Positions 40,416 to 47,938 of a stretch of DNA of 64,000 nt are shown piece by piece. Both the position numbers and the translations under genes were made by a program. The first letter of the stretch is position 1. The number at the start of each line of letters is the position of its first letter. The notes under the pieces are model-generated. The model was given only the letters and a program-made list of their open reading frames with translations, was not told the DNA's origin and did not search any database. Source of the DNA: a virus. The DNA lies in the IMG/VR virus record IMGVR_UViG_3300027763_000040, positions 1 to 64,000 of that record. The stretch is one strand, 5' to 3'.

Positions 40416-40581
40416 TTGATTGATTCTTCAGATTTTCTTCTTCGATGTATTGTTGGAGAAGAGATACATAAATTTCTCTTTCCCAAGGTATCATATTTTC
40501 TAACTCCGTCAAAGAGTATTTATGATGTTGAATCAAAGCAAAGTTCGTTTTATAGTATGACGCAAGATCTTCATGCGACAT
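40402..40581 (-). CDS. 51: Baseplate hub assembly catalyst, gp51-like, 59 aa
   Basis: Starts MSHEDLASYYKTNFALIQHH and continues with LTELENMIPWEREIYVSLL. The LTELExMxPWER pattern is, as I recall it, the hallmark of the short cyanophage gp51, which acts catalytically in hub assembly in T4. It lies between gp26 and the 580-aa hub protein with a 2-nt gap and a 14-nt overlap, matching the functional partnership of T4 genes 26 and 51. Confidence 0.75.
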   Translation of the reverse strand: MSHEDLASYYKTNFALIQHHKYSLTELENMIPWEREIYVSLLQQYIEEENLKNQSNGGS

Positions 40582-40583
40582 AC

Positions 40584-41303
40584 CTAAGCGAAAAAACTTG
40601 ACAATCCCTCTAAAACAACTGTGCTTTCAACATTAGTATTTGGATTTTTGAGACTAACAGTATGAGAAAGTTTTGGCATAGTCTCAAAGAATTTTTCAAT
40701 TTCTTTAAATTGATTAGAAGTTAATTGCTCCAAAAATTGAATTAGATCTTTGTTGGAAAAATCACTTGCATTCCAAGACTCTTCTTCGCTATAAACTTGC
40801 TCAATGCATGAACAGATCAGGTCAAAAGTATCATCAACACTAACATCATTAGTATTGGAAAAATTACTTTTAATAAATTCCTGTATAGATGGATACTTCA
40901 TTCTCATTGTCAAAGCATCGTCCAATTTAATATCCCGAGAATGTTGATCACTAACTTCAACTTTAATTTCGTCAAGATTGATACTTACTGGTACTTTTGT
41001 TACACCATCATCTGGGCAAGTAATCAAAACATTTACAGTTTCTCCTACAGATTTTCCACGAATATTTAAAAATAGATATTCAATATCAAATGTGGATAGT
41101 TTTTCAATTTTGATTCCTCTTGTAATCAAACAGTTTGAAATTACATTTTTAACAGCATCTGCAATTTGCTTGGAATCTTCACTTTCCATTGCAATGATAA
41201 GAATTTTTTCTTCCTTTACAAGAAATGGTCTATATTTAATTGTTTTTTTAATTGAAGGAATTTCCAACTCATATGTTGGTGTAGAGATTGTTGGTAAAGG
41301 CAT
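40584..41303 (-). CDS. 26: Baseplate hub subunit gp26
   Basis: A 239-aa protein with the gp26 hallmarks: KYRPFLVKEEKILIIAMES near the N-terminus, FDIEYLFLNIRGKSVGE at about residues 72-88, and the middle segment MRMKYPSIQEFI. Its size is similar to T4 gp26. In T4 gp26 is needed for assembly of the central hub. A CTAAATAA late promoter lies at 41328-41335. It is followed by gp51 in the same transcript. Confidence 0.85.
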   Translation of the reverse strand: MPLPTISTPTYELEIPSIKKTIKYRPFLVKEEKILIIAMESEDSKQIADAVKNVISNCLITRGIKIEKLSTFDIEYLFLNIRGKSVGETVNVLITCPDDGVTKVPVSINLDEIKVEVSDQHSRDIKLDDALTMRMKYPSIQEFIKSNFSNTNDVSVDDTFDLICSCIEQVYSEEESWNASDFSNKDLIQFLEQLTSNQFKEIEKFFETMPKLSHTVSLKNPNTNVESTVVLEGLSSFFA

Positions 41304-41327
41304 AATGACCTATAGAATTCAGTAAAT

Positions 41328-41335
41328 TTATTTAG
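41328..41335 (-). promoter_or_regulatory. Late promoter variant CTAAATAA
   Basis: CTAAATAA on the minus strand, 25 nt upstream of the gp26 ATG at 41303. Confidence 0.55.
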
Positions 41336-41337
41336 GG

Positions 41338-42150
41338 TCAAATTGTTTGAATAGGATTGTATGGTCCACCAACTCCTCTTGGTCTTGGATCATCCAATCT
41401 TCCCGTACCTTGATTTAGATTTCTCCAAAGCATTTCCTGCTTACCAGTAGCAAGTTTATTTGGCAATACACTATTGTCAATTGTAGCAGATGCTGGTATT
41501 AAATTATTGTTAATATTTTGATAAATTGATAAACTAGTAGTTCTTCCTGCAATATAACGATCAAATTGGAATGAAACGTTGATGAGCATTATATTTGAAG
41601 AACTATATGAAACTGGAATTGAGGATATGCTTAACGGGAAAAGTCCAATAAAGTTATACTCAATTTCTGCATTATAATCTCGATCAAATTTAATTATTTT
41701 TGTGGATTCCGATTTATAGTATTTTGGATACTGCATCCTAACAAAATATGCCTGAGATTCTTGCCGAATAGGATTAGAAACTCCTGCAATTGGATTATAA
41801 GAACCACTCGTAGTGAATTCCATCCAATATTCTAAAAATTTTAATATATTATAATTACTATCAACATAAAATTCCATCGAAATTTGAGAATAAACTTTCG
41901 AATGGGCAAATTTTTCTTGAACTCCTATATGATTATAAATCTCCCCAGATCCCAATTGAAATGTTGGAAGAGATGTGGAAGAACACAGAAGTCCAGCATC
42001 ATTGGTAATAAATCTTTGAGTTATTCCTCTCCTATCCAAATAGGACAGCAATTGACCACTAAATCCACCAAATTGAACTTCATAGTGTGAAGTTTGGGCA
42101 AGATTTGAAAATAGTGGTTTAATGTCCGATATTCTACGCGGTGAAGCCAC
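41338..42150 (-). CDS. Tail-tube-like / baseplate tube initiator (gp54-like), 270 aa
   Basis: The C-terminal two thirds follow the tube-protein pattern: ISMEFYVDSNYNILKFLEYW, a loop, FVRMQYPKYY, then IEYNFIGLFPLSISSIPVSY and INVSFQFDRY. This resembles gp54 and gp19-type tube folds in T4-like phages, where gp54 primes tube polymerisation. The N-terminus (PRRISDIKPLFSNLAQTSHY) would contact the baseplate. It is divergent from the gp4/gp48/gp53 block and has its own late promoter at 42178-42185. Confidence 0.65.
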   Translation of the reverse strand: MASPRRISDIKPLFSNLAQTSHYEVQFGGFSGQLLSYLDRRGITQRFITNDAGLLCSSTSLPTFQLGSGEIYNHIGVQEKFAHSKVYSQISMEFYVDSNYNILKFLEYWMEFTTSGSYNPIAGVSNPIRQESQAYFVRMQYPKYYKSESTKIIKFDRDYNAEIEYNFIGLFPLSISSIPVSYSSSNIMLINVSFQFDRYIAGRTTSLSIYQNINNNLIPASATIDNSVLPNKLATGKQEMLWRNLNQGTGRLDDPRPRGVGGPYNPIQTI

Positions 42151-42151
42151 T

Positions 42152-42159
42152 CTAAATAC
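42152..42159 (+). promoter_or_regulatory. Late promoter variant CTAAATAC (plus strand)
   Basis: CTAAATAC 26 nt upstream of the gp4 ATG at 42186. Its inverted copy at 42178-42185 serves the opposite gene. Confidence 0.6.
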
Positions 42160-42177
42160 CTATTATATGTCGTATTA

Positions 42178-42185
42178 GTATTTAG
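42178..42185 (-). promoter_or_regulatory. Late promoter variant CTAAATAC (minus strand)
   Basis: CTAAATAC on the minus strand, 27 nt upstream of the ATG at 42150. It ends immediately before the gp4 start codon. Confidence 0.6.
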
Positions 42186-42623
42186 ATGTCATATAAGGGA
42201 AAATATCAACCAGCATTCCCCAAAAAGTATAAGGGCGATCCATCAAATATCACATATAGGTCTTTGTGGGAACGTAAATTTATGGTGTATTGTGATACTA
42301 ATGAAAATATTTTAGAATGGGGAAGTGAAGAATTGGCGCTTCCTTATAGATCTCCAATAGATAATCGCATTCATAGATACTTTCCAGACTTTTATATTAA
42401 GGTCAAAGAAAGTAACGGTTCAATTAAGAAATATCTAATTGAAATCAAACCAAAAAAACAAACAGTAGAACCAATACCACAAAAAAGAAAAACAAAAGGA
42501 TATATCTATGAAGTTTATGAATATGCTAAAAATCAGGCAAAATGGAAAGTGGCGCGGGAATTCTGTGAAGATCGCCAATGGGAATTTAAAGTTTTAACCG
42601 AAGATGATTTGGGGATTAAATAA
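42186..42623 (+). CDS. 4: Head completion protein gp4
   Basis: A 145-aa homolog of T4 gp4 (50/65): MSYKGKYQPAFPKKYKGDPS, ITYRSLWERKFMVYCD, LPYRSPIDNRIHRYFPDF and YLIEIKPKKQT. The H-R-YFPDF and EIKPK residues form a PD-(D/E)XK-like nuclease signature common to gp4. In T4 it is needed to finish heads before tail joining. Its stop overlaps the next start (TAATG). No Shine-Dalgarno is evident; the late promoter lies just upstream. Confidence 0.95.
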   Translation: MSYKGKYQPAFPKKYKGDPSNITYRSLWERKFMVYCDTNENILEWGSEELALPYRSPIDNRIHRYFPDFYIKVKESNGSIKKYLIEIKPKKQTVEPIPQKRKTKGYIYEVYEYAKNQAKWKVAREFCEDRQWEFKVLTEDDLGIK

Positions 42624-43189
42624 TGGCATCTAAATTAACTGGATACGAGAAACAATTAGACAGTTATACTAAAAATGAATTGGTCGAAATTGCACAGAAA
42701 TATACAATTTATTATATTGGAGAATCTGGTCAAGGAAAAACATCTGGTTATAGCAAATTAACAAAAGAAAAGTTAATTTCAATTATTCGTAATGATAATG
42801 ACTATAAGGATGCAAATCCAAATATTAATAATAGACCAGTTAATAGAATTCAAAGACTGGTTAACAGTTTATATGGAACTGAGGAACCTGAGGAACTGAT
42901 GGATTATATTTTGGAAGCACTGTCTGATGGAGGAAGTTCAAGTACATCCAAAGGAAAATACTACACCTTTTTATATTATGCAAAAACTCCAAGAATAACT
43001 TACGATCAACATCCACTTATTCTTGCTGGCGATTCTACTGCAAATGGATTTTATGGATTCAATTATCACTGGGGAAAAGTACGCCGATATACTTATCCAG
43101 AAGCTGCTAGTCCATTTTTTGAAGTTTCAGTTCGAGAATTTTATTCCTTGAAGCAACTTCCTTATGCAAAATATATTACAAAGACCTGA
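42623..43189 (+). CDS. Hypothetical 188-aa protein with SAP/Rho-N-like N-terminus
   Basis: Residues about 10-52 (YTKNELVEIAQKYTI ... KLTKEKLISIIRN) match the helix-turn-helix pattern of SAP or Rho-N nucleic acid-binding domains. The C-terminal half (TFLYYAKTPRITYDQHPLIL, then GFYGFNYHWGKVRRY) resembles a family of small proteins in T4-like phages whose role is uncertain. It lies between gp4 and gp48, so a virion or DNA-terminus function is plausible. Confidence 0.6.
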   Translation: MASKLTGYEKQLDSYTKNELVEIAQKYTIYYIGESGQGKTSGYSKLTKEKLISIIRNDNDYKDANPNINNRPVNRIQRLVNSLYGTEEPEELMDYILEALSDGGSSSTSKGKYYTFLYYAKTPRITYDQHPLILAGDSTANGFYGFNYHWGKVRRYTYPEAASPFFEVSVREFYSLKQLPYAKYITKT

Positions 43190-43195
43190 TAAATA
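43188..43195 (+). promoter_or_regulatory. Late promoter GATAAATA overlapping a stop codon
   Basis: GATAAATA on the plus strand begins inside the TGA of the preceding gene and lies 14 nt upstream of the gp48 ATG at 43210. The spacing is short compared with the other late promoters. Confidence 0.5.
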
Positions 43196-43209
43196 GTTAG
43201 AAAACAATA

Positions 43210-44106
43210 ATGGCAGGATCTTTAAGATATCCGATTAAAAACATAGGAATAAATGATGATTATCTCAGAATAGAGATTGTTGAATATGTTCCACCTGGAC
43301 TTGGGCAGCAAGGGCAAGGATTTGCATTGGGAACTACGGATCAAGCAATAAAAAATAATAAAAAACTATTACAGACGATTATATTACCAATACCACAAAA
43401 TATTTCAGATTCAAATTCTGCTAGTTGGGGAGAAAATTCATTAGATTCTGTTGCGGGTGGACTTATGAGTGGAACTGCAGATGTAATGTCCTCATCAACT
43501 CCATTTAATACTGGATTAAAAGCAGTAAAAGGTGTAATTGATAAAGTTACGGGAGGAGTTACTGATGCTACAGGACAAAAAGCAGCAACGACAGCATTTA
43601 CAGGATTAGCAGTACAAACATTATTAAGTGGAGAAGCAAATATTAATCAACTAGTTTCCAGATCAACTGGAGCAGTTATTAATCAGAATGTTGAGTTGTT
43701 ATTTGGAGGAGTTACGATTAGAACACCATTTCAATTTTCATACGACTTGATACCCAGATCTGAAGAAGAATCGTTAGTGGTTAAAAATATTATTAGATTA
43801 TTCAAACAAAATATGACAGCAAGTAAAGGTAGTGCAGAGTCTAATGGTGGAGGATTTTTTGTAAAATCTCCAAATGTATTCTTACTATCTTACATGAGTG
43901 GTGGAAAAATACACCCATTTTTAAACAAATTTAAACCTTGTGCTCTATTAAATATGGGAGTAAACTATACTGCTTCTGGACAGTATGCAACTTATTCAGA
44001 TGCTACTCCAGTTCATCTACAACTAAGTCTTTCATTTCAAGAATTATCTGTTGTATATGCTGAAGATTATAATGAAGGAGACGGTACAATAGGAGTAGGT
44101 TACTAA
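43210..44106 (+). CDS. 48: Baseplate tail-tube cap gp48
   Basis: A 298-aa protein with gp48 features: SLRYPIKNIGINDDYLRIEI at the start, an Ala/Gly-rich middle (GGLMSGTADVMSS; GVTDATGQKAATT), then FQFSYDLIPRSEEESLVVKN and a tube-like C-terminus (HLQLSLSFQELSVVYAEDY). In T4 gp48 binds the baseplate centre with gp54 and starts tail tube growth. It is followed one base later by gp53. Confidence 0.85.
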   Translation: MAGSLRYPIKNIGINDDYLRIEIVEYVPPGLGQQGQGFALGTTDQAIKNNKKLLQTIILPIPQNISDSNSASWGENSLDSVAGGLMSGTADVMSSSTPFNTGLKAVKGVIDKVTGGVTDATGQKAATTAFTGLAVQTLLSGEANINQLVSRSTGAVINQNVELLFGGVTIRTPFQFSYDLIPRSEEESLVVKNIIRLFKQNMTASKGSAESNGGGFFVKSPNVFLLSYMSGGKIHPFLNKFKPCALLNMGVNYTASGQYATYSDATPVHLQLSLSFQELSVVYAEDYNEGDGTIGVGY

Positions 44107-44107
44107 A

Positions 44108-44755
44108 ATGTCATACTTTAGAGAATTACCAAATCTAGAATATCAATCAATACTTTCTGATAGAGTATCTTCTGACGAATATTTAATTGTAAAAAATTTA
44201 TTTCGTAGAGCAAAACTTAGAGAAGATCTTCAAAATGTTTTTACGATCTTTAATAAGTATCAAATACCAGATGGATCTAGACCAGAATTAGTTGCTAAAG
44301 AGATCTATAATAGCGCACAATATGATTGGATTGTTTTAATTGGTGCAGGAATCACTAATGTTAGGGATCAATGGCCATTATCCGATAGAGATCTTTATAC
44401 TTATGCCGAAGAAATATATGGTGAAAATTTAAATGATATTCATCATTATGAGACTACGGAAGTCAAAGATTTAAAAGGAAGATTAATTCTTCCTGCAGGA
44501 AAAGTTGTTGATGCATCCTTCACTATACCAAACCAAAATTTGTTGACTCAAACTATAAATCCTGTAACTGGAATTACTAATTATGAATATGAAGTAAGAA
44601 AAAATAATAAAAAAAGATTAATATATGTTATCAAACCATCTTACTTAAAACAAATTATTAAAGATATGAGAAACAGTTTACTTTATGATGAATCTTCACA
44701 ATATATTAATGAAAAATTGATTAAAACTGAAAATACTAGAAATACCTTACCATAA
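44108..44755 (+). CDS. 53: Baseplate wedge subunit gp53
   Basis: 215 aa with the gp53 N-terminus (SYFRELPNLEYQSIL), YDWIVLIGAGITNVRDQWPL and the YEVRKNNKKRLIYVIKP segment. T4 gp53 links wedges around the hub. Its 3' end overlaps the convergent Mom-like gene by 9 nt, so late plus-strand and minus-strand transcripts collide here. Confidence 0.9.
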   Translation: MSYFRELPNLEYQSILSDRVSSDEYLIVKNLFRRAKLREDLQNVFTIFNKYQIPDGSRPELVAKEIYNSAQYDWIVLIGAGITNVRDQWPLSDRDLYTYAEEIYGENLNDIHHYETTEVKDLKGRLILPAGKVVDASFTIPNQNLLTQTINPVTGITNYEYEVRKNNKKRLIYVIKPSYLKQIIKDMRNSLLYDESSQYINEKLIKTENTRNTLP

Positions 44756-45334
44756 GAGTTCTAGATTCTTATCAAATATCATTACATATCGATGTTTGCG
44801 GGAGCGGTCTTTCCAGTCTCCTTCAGCACCTTTAATTTTGCCTCTAGAGTGTTTAGTTCCGTCTGCATAATAGAAATCTTTTTTTGCGTCTGTGAGTCCG
44901 CAATATTTAAAATTACAAGCGCGATAGATTGTACCATTATGGAAATCACTATCAGCGTAAGAGATGATTGCTTTAACTTCAGTATCCTTCCGTAACTGTC
45001 TAATCGCTCTTGAAACAAACCAAGAAGTGATATTATGCTCAGTTCGTTGAGTTTCGGGATGGATGCAGAGTCTTGATAACTCAAAAAGTCCTTGTTGTTC
45101 ATTTCGTTCAAGTCCAAATGCACCTGTTGCAATTTCGGGAACAGGCAGTCCAGTAAAAATACAAACTCCTTGAAGACCACCAATATTTAATGGGCAAAAA
45201 TCATTATTTTTATAAAGACCATAGTTATACCCAGATTTAAAATCTTTAGATATATCTTTAAGATAATGAAACTTCAGAAGTAACTCTGAAGATTCGGATT
45301 TACTTATGCGATCTATATAAAAATCTGACTTCAT
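44747..45334 (-). CDS. Mom-like DNA adenine modification protein, 195 aa
   Basis: The protein resembles phage Mu Mom, which modifies adenine in DNA to evade restriction and belongs to the GNAT-like fold. Residues 85-93 (ELSRLCIHP) and 124-142 (ISYADSDFHNGTIYRACNF) match the core pattern, as I recall it, of LSRxxxxPE and TYADxxxxHxGTIYRAxNW in Mom. Its ATG overlaps the TGA of the upstream HNH-like gene by 4 nt, forming a two-gene cassette. The acyl donor and exact product cannot be read from sequence. It could protect phage DNA from host nucleases. Confidence 0.75.
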   Translation of the reverse strand: MKSDFYIDRISKSESSELLLKFHYLKDISKDFKSGYNYGLYKNNDFCPLNIGGLQGVCIFTGLPVPEIATGAFGLERNEQQGLFELSRLCIHPETQRTEHNITSWFVSRAIRQLRKDTEVKAIISYADSDFHNGTIYRACNFKYCGLTDAKKDFYYADGTKHSRGKIKGAEGDWKDRSRKHRYVMIFDKNLELLW

Positions 45335-45729
45335 AAGAGTTTTTCTAAAGGATTTCTAATATCACTACCACTAAAATGATTTTTTAACAAATTTACTTGT
45401 TCTTTAAATTTTTCTTCTGGACAGCGTTGTCTGCCCAAATTAAATAATCTAAGTGCAATAACAACATTGCCAGGAATATAACCATCAAATTCGTCCAATC
45501 TTTCTAAACTTGGCGCAAGTGGATTATGAGATTCAAAAACTCCTTGTGGGTTAATTGGAAATCCTGTCCAATAACATTTGCCATTTTGGTTAAAAAATTG
45601 CTCAACTAAATACGTTTCATCAATAGTAACATCTAATGGTTCTGTTCTTTTGATTCCGTTTTTCTTTTCTTGTCCAGGTCGCGCAGCAGTTTTTGCTTTA
45701 TGAATAAGTGCTTTCCAAGGATTTTTCAT
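45331..45729 (-). CDS. HNH-fold nuclease-like protein beside Mom, 132 aa
   Basis: The start at 45729 (MKNPWKALIHKAKTAARPGQ) is chosen because the longer frame would be translated through a terminator hairpin. C52 (GKCYWTGFPI), SLERLD (75-80) and GYIPGNVV (83-90) follow the C-x-TG ... S-x-R-D ... GYxxxNVV pattern of HNH endonucleases such as the phage GIY/HNH families. The usual second cysteine pair is incomplete. Pairing with a Mom-like enzyme suggests a functional partner, perhaps a modification-sensitive nuclease (inference). Confidence 0.6.
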   Translation of the reverse strand: MKNPWKALIHKAKTAARPGQEKKNGIKRTEPLDVTIDETYLVEQFFNQNGKCYWTGFPINPQGVFESHNPLAPSLERLDEFDGYIPGNVVIALRLFNLGRQRCPEEKFKEQVNLLKNHFSGSDIRNPLEKLL

Positions 45730-45733
45730 AATT

Positions 45734-45768
45734 AAAAAAATAGGGGAGAGGACTCTCAACTTCTCCCC
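45734..45768 (-). terminator. Rho-independent terminator after gp32
   Basis: Minus strand: GGGGAGA / TCTCCCC stem with a 12-nt loop, followed by TA and seven T residues. It lies just beyond the gp32 stop at 45787 and before the HNH-like gene. Confidence 0.8.
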
Positions 45769-45769
45769 C

Positions 45770-45798
45770 ATTATAGCACAAATATCTTATTCTGCCAA
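45770..45798 (-). promoter_or_regulatory. Promoter overlapping the gp32 3' end
   Basis: TTGGCA (45793-45798), 17-nt spacer and an extended -10 TGCTATAAT (hexamer at 45770-45775) on the minus strand. The -35 lies inside the gp32 coding end. Transcripts would start within the terminator stem at 45734-45768 and lead to the HNH/Mom genes. Confidence 0.6.
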
Positions 45799-46704
45799 CT
45801 TTGCGAAGTAGGACAGAGTATCATCCTCATCTTCATCATATGAAGAAGACTTAGAAGAAGAACTCAGATTACTCAATTCGGTGCGAAGATCTTCATCAAG
45901 GTCACGAACTGGACCGCGAGAAGTCTCTTCCTCATCAGCAACCTCAGGGTCTTGACGACGAGCAGTCTTGTTGCCGAGAACATAATCAAGACGCTTCTTC
46001 AGTTCATCATAAGACTTGAACTGGTCAGCAGCAACGAGTTCTGCAAGAGAATACTGCTTCTTCCAGATTGCTTCCATTGCATCATCATCGTCCAGAAGAG
46101 CACCTTGTGCGGCAAACTCTGAAGAATCATAATTACGATAACCAGCAACATTCTTTGCCTTCAGTTTGAAGTTAGCACCCTGCCAGAAGTCAAACGGATC
46201 GATAGGAGTCTCATCTTCAAACTCTGGTTGCATTGCAGCAGTCAGTTTATCGAAGATTTTCTTACCAAACTTATAAAGGAACACTTTACCTTCGTTAGCA
46301 GGATTAGCAGGATCCTTGACAACATAGATGTTGCTCACATAAGTCAGTTTGCGCTTCTGCTTACGTGCTACTTCTTTACCAGCATCAGTACCATTGTTCC
46401 ACAATTCGGAGTTGAGTTCCGATACGGGATCCTTCTGGTTCATGGTAGTAAGAGAATTCTCAATATACCAACCGCCAGGGCCTTGAAATGCGTGGGAGTA
46501 CAGTTTTACAAACGGAAGATCTTCACCGTTAGGAGCAGGGAGGAAACGAATGACGGCATAACCATTGCCGCTCTTATCACATTCGAGTTTCCAAAGACGA
46601 TCATCGCCAGATGATGTGTTATTATTCATTTTTTCTACTTCCTTGACCAGTTTTGCGGTCAGGGAACCAAGTTTAGATTGTTTCTTAAGATCAGAAAAAG
46701 ACAT
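45787..46704 (-). CDS. 32: Single-stranded DNA-binding protein gp32
   Basis: 305 aa with the gp32 layout: basic N-terminal domain (SFSDLKKQSKLGSLTAKLVK), the DNA-binding core with YAVIRFLPAPNGEDLPFVKL and YVSNIYVVKDPANPANEGKV, and an acidic C-terminal tail (EDEDDTLSYFAKLAE) that recruits replication partners. In T4 the core binds zinc through cysteines around the segment before VVKDP; here that region (MNQKDPVSELNSELW) has no cysteine, so the zinc site seems lost. It is driven by a full-consensus promoter and ended by a terminator. Confidence 0.95.
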   Translation of the reverse strand: MSFSDLKKQSKLGSLTAKLVKEVEKMNNNTSSGDDRLWKLECDKSGNGYAVIRFLPAPNGEDLPFVKLYSHAFQGPGGWYIENSLTTMNQKDPVSELNSELWNNGTDAGKEVARKQKRKLTYVSNIYVVKDPANPANEGKVFLYKFGKKIFDKLTAAMQPEFEDETPIDPFDFWQGANFKLKAKNVAGYRNYDSSEFAAQGALLDDDDAMEAIWKKQYSLAELVAADQFKSYDELKKRLDYVLGNKTARRQDPEVADEEETSRGPVRDLDEDLRTELSNLSSSSKSSSYDEDEDDTLSYFAKLAE

Positions 46705-46747
46705 TTGGATTCGTTGTGTAAATTGGATGTTTTGGATTTACTTAGAT

Positions 46748-46776
46748 ATTATAACAAAAATAATATCACTTGTCAA
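46748..46776 (-). promoter_or_regulatory. Full-consensus sigma70 promoter of gp32
   Basis: TTGACA (46771-46776), 17-nt spacer and TATAAT (46748-46753), both hexamers perfect, on the minus strand. It overlaps the end of the DUF1825 gene. Confidence 0.85.
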
Positions 46777-47098
46777 TAAATTCCTTGAGAGACTCAATTG
46801 TTTTGTTCATACTATTGAAAAGTATATTCATATCTGTGTCAGGAGGAAATCCCATAATTGCCACAGATTTGCGAAGATTCTCTTTCATCTCAACCGCTTG
46901 TGGATCATCAGAAAGAGAAAGTCTTGTGTACATAATACGTTGCTTTTCTAGCAACTGAGTCAATTTATCAATGTGTTCCAGTTTATCTTCACGGGTCATC
47001 GAACCAAAAGTAAGAATACTTCCATAAATGAACTTTTGAAGTTCATTAATTTCTTCAAGTTCTTCCTGAATCAATTCAGAATCAAAGAATTTACTCAT
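46766..47098 (-). CDS. DUF1825 family protein, 110 aa
   Basis: Starts MSKFFDSELIQEELEEINEL and runs through YGSILTFGSMTREDKLEH to NILFNSMNKTIE. This is close to the DUF1825 family known from cyanobacteria, whose function is unknown. The protein is all-helical. Its position between gp59 and gp32 in the replication block suggests a host-derived gene recruited to DNA replication or transcription. It overlaps gp59 by 8 nt. Confidence 0.8.
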   Translation of the reverse strand: MSKFFDSELIQEELEEINELQKFIYGSILTFGSMTREDKLEHIDKLTQLLEKQRIMYTRLSLSDDPQAVEMKENLRKSVAIMGFPPDTDMNILFNSMNKTIESLKEFIDK

Positions 47099-47681
47099 TT
47101 ACAATTTCCCGTAAAAGTTTTTTGTACTGGAATACATCGATATTTAGAAACGGTTTGTATTTTTTAATTTTTAAACTTACGGTTTCCCACACTGGGTCCA
47201 AAAGTTTTTTATCAAACACATTCCCGAACTGGAATATTATATCATAAATCACCAGGGTTTCAATACCAATCTTCCCGCCCAGGAACTTTTTTAGAACTGG
47301 TGGATGTCCTTTCGAACAATTGAAAGCATCTTCTAATTTTGTTTCCGAGAGTAATTCTTCCGATTGTTCTTTGAACAAGTAGGTCAAACTCTGCTGTCGT
47401 TTCATCCACTCGACGTATGTTCTTTCTCCAGAATTTATAATTTCTCCAATCCATATGTTTTGTGGGTTATCGGCGGCAAGAAAATTGGCAAGAAAATAAT
47501 CTACTATTTCTTTATCAGAATATTTACGACTGGATTTCTCAAACCAATATTTATCTTTGCGTTTGTTAAAAGAAGTTAGAGTTGCCCTTGACTTCCCACC
47601 ATATTTAAAGAAATCGTATTTTGGATTTGTAAAATGACTTTTGAGTGAAAGATAATGTTGATAGGTCTCAAAAGGACTCAT
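47091..47681 (-). CDS. 59: Helicase loader gp59
   Basis: 196-aa all-helical protein with the gp59 opening (SPFETYQHYLSLKSHFTNPK, then YDFFKYGGKSRATLTSFNKR) and the DKYWFEKSSRKYSDKEIVDY segment. T4 gp59 (217 aa) loads the gp41 helicase onto gp32-covered forks. It sits close to gp32 and gp33 as in other T4-like phages and overlaps gp33 by 4 nt. Confidence 0.9.
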   Translation of the reverse strand: MSPFETYQHYLSLKSHFTNPKYDFFKYGGKSRATLTSFNKRKDKYWFEKSSRKYSDKEIVDYFLANFLAADNPQNIWIGEIINSGERTYVEWMKRQQSLTYLFKEQSEELLSETKLEDAFNCSKGHPPVLKKFLGGKIGIETLVIYDIIFQFGNVFDKKLLDPVWETVSLKIKKYKPFLNIDVFQYKKLLREIVNE

Positions 47682-47938
47682 AGGGGCAATTTTGCTCTCG
47701 AAGTTTTTTTCATAAAGTTTAGGTTGATAGCATCATACTTCAATCTTTCTTTAAGTGGTTTTGATACGAGTTTCGTAATTGAATCTACTTCAATACCATT
47801 CACTTCACAATAGTGAACGATTGCATCAATATAGTTGCACTTTTCTTCTGCAACAATTTTTTCCACTTCCAGTGCAAACTTGGAAGGGGTGAGGAATTTA
47901 TCCTCCATTACCTGCTCTAGTTCTTTATTTGGTTCCAT
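47678..47938 (-). CDS. 33: Late-transcription coactivator gp33
   Basis: 86 aa beginning MEPNKELEQVMEDKFLTPSK. Segments KFALEVEKIVAEEKCNYIDA and YCEVNGIEVDSITKLVS resemble gp33 of T4-like phages, which binds the RNA polymerase flap and links late transcription to the sliding clamp. The ATG at 47938 is chosen for its 14-nt overlap with the upstream nuclease gene; the longer frame lies entirely within that gene. It fits the T4 order 59-33. Confidence 0.8.
   Translation of the reverse strand: MEPNKELEQVMEDKFLTPSKFALEVEKIVAEEKCNYIDAIVHYCEVNGIEVDSITKLVSKPLKERLKYDAINLNFMKKTSRAKLPL

Noticed and set aside
45730-45771. 14-residue N-terminal extension of the HNH-like protein beside Mom
   Set aside because: It is encoded by the terminator stem and T-run after gp32, so the internal ATG at 45729 is more likely.
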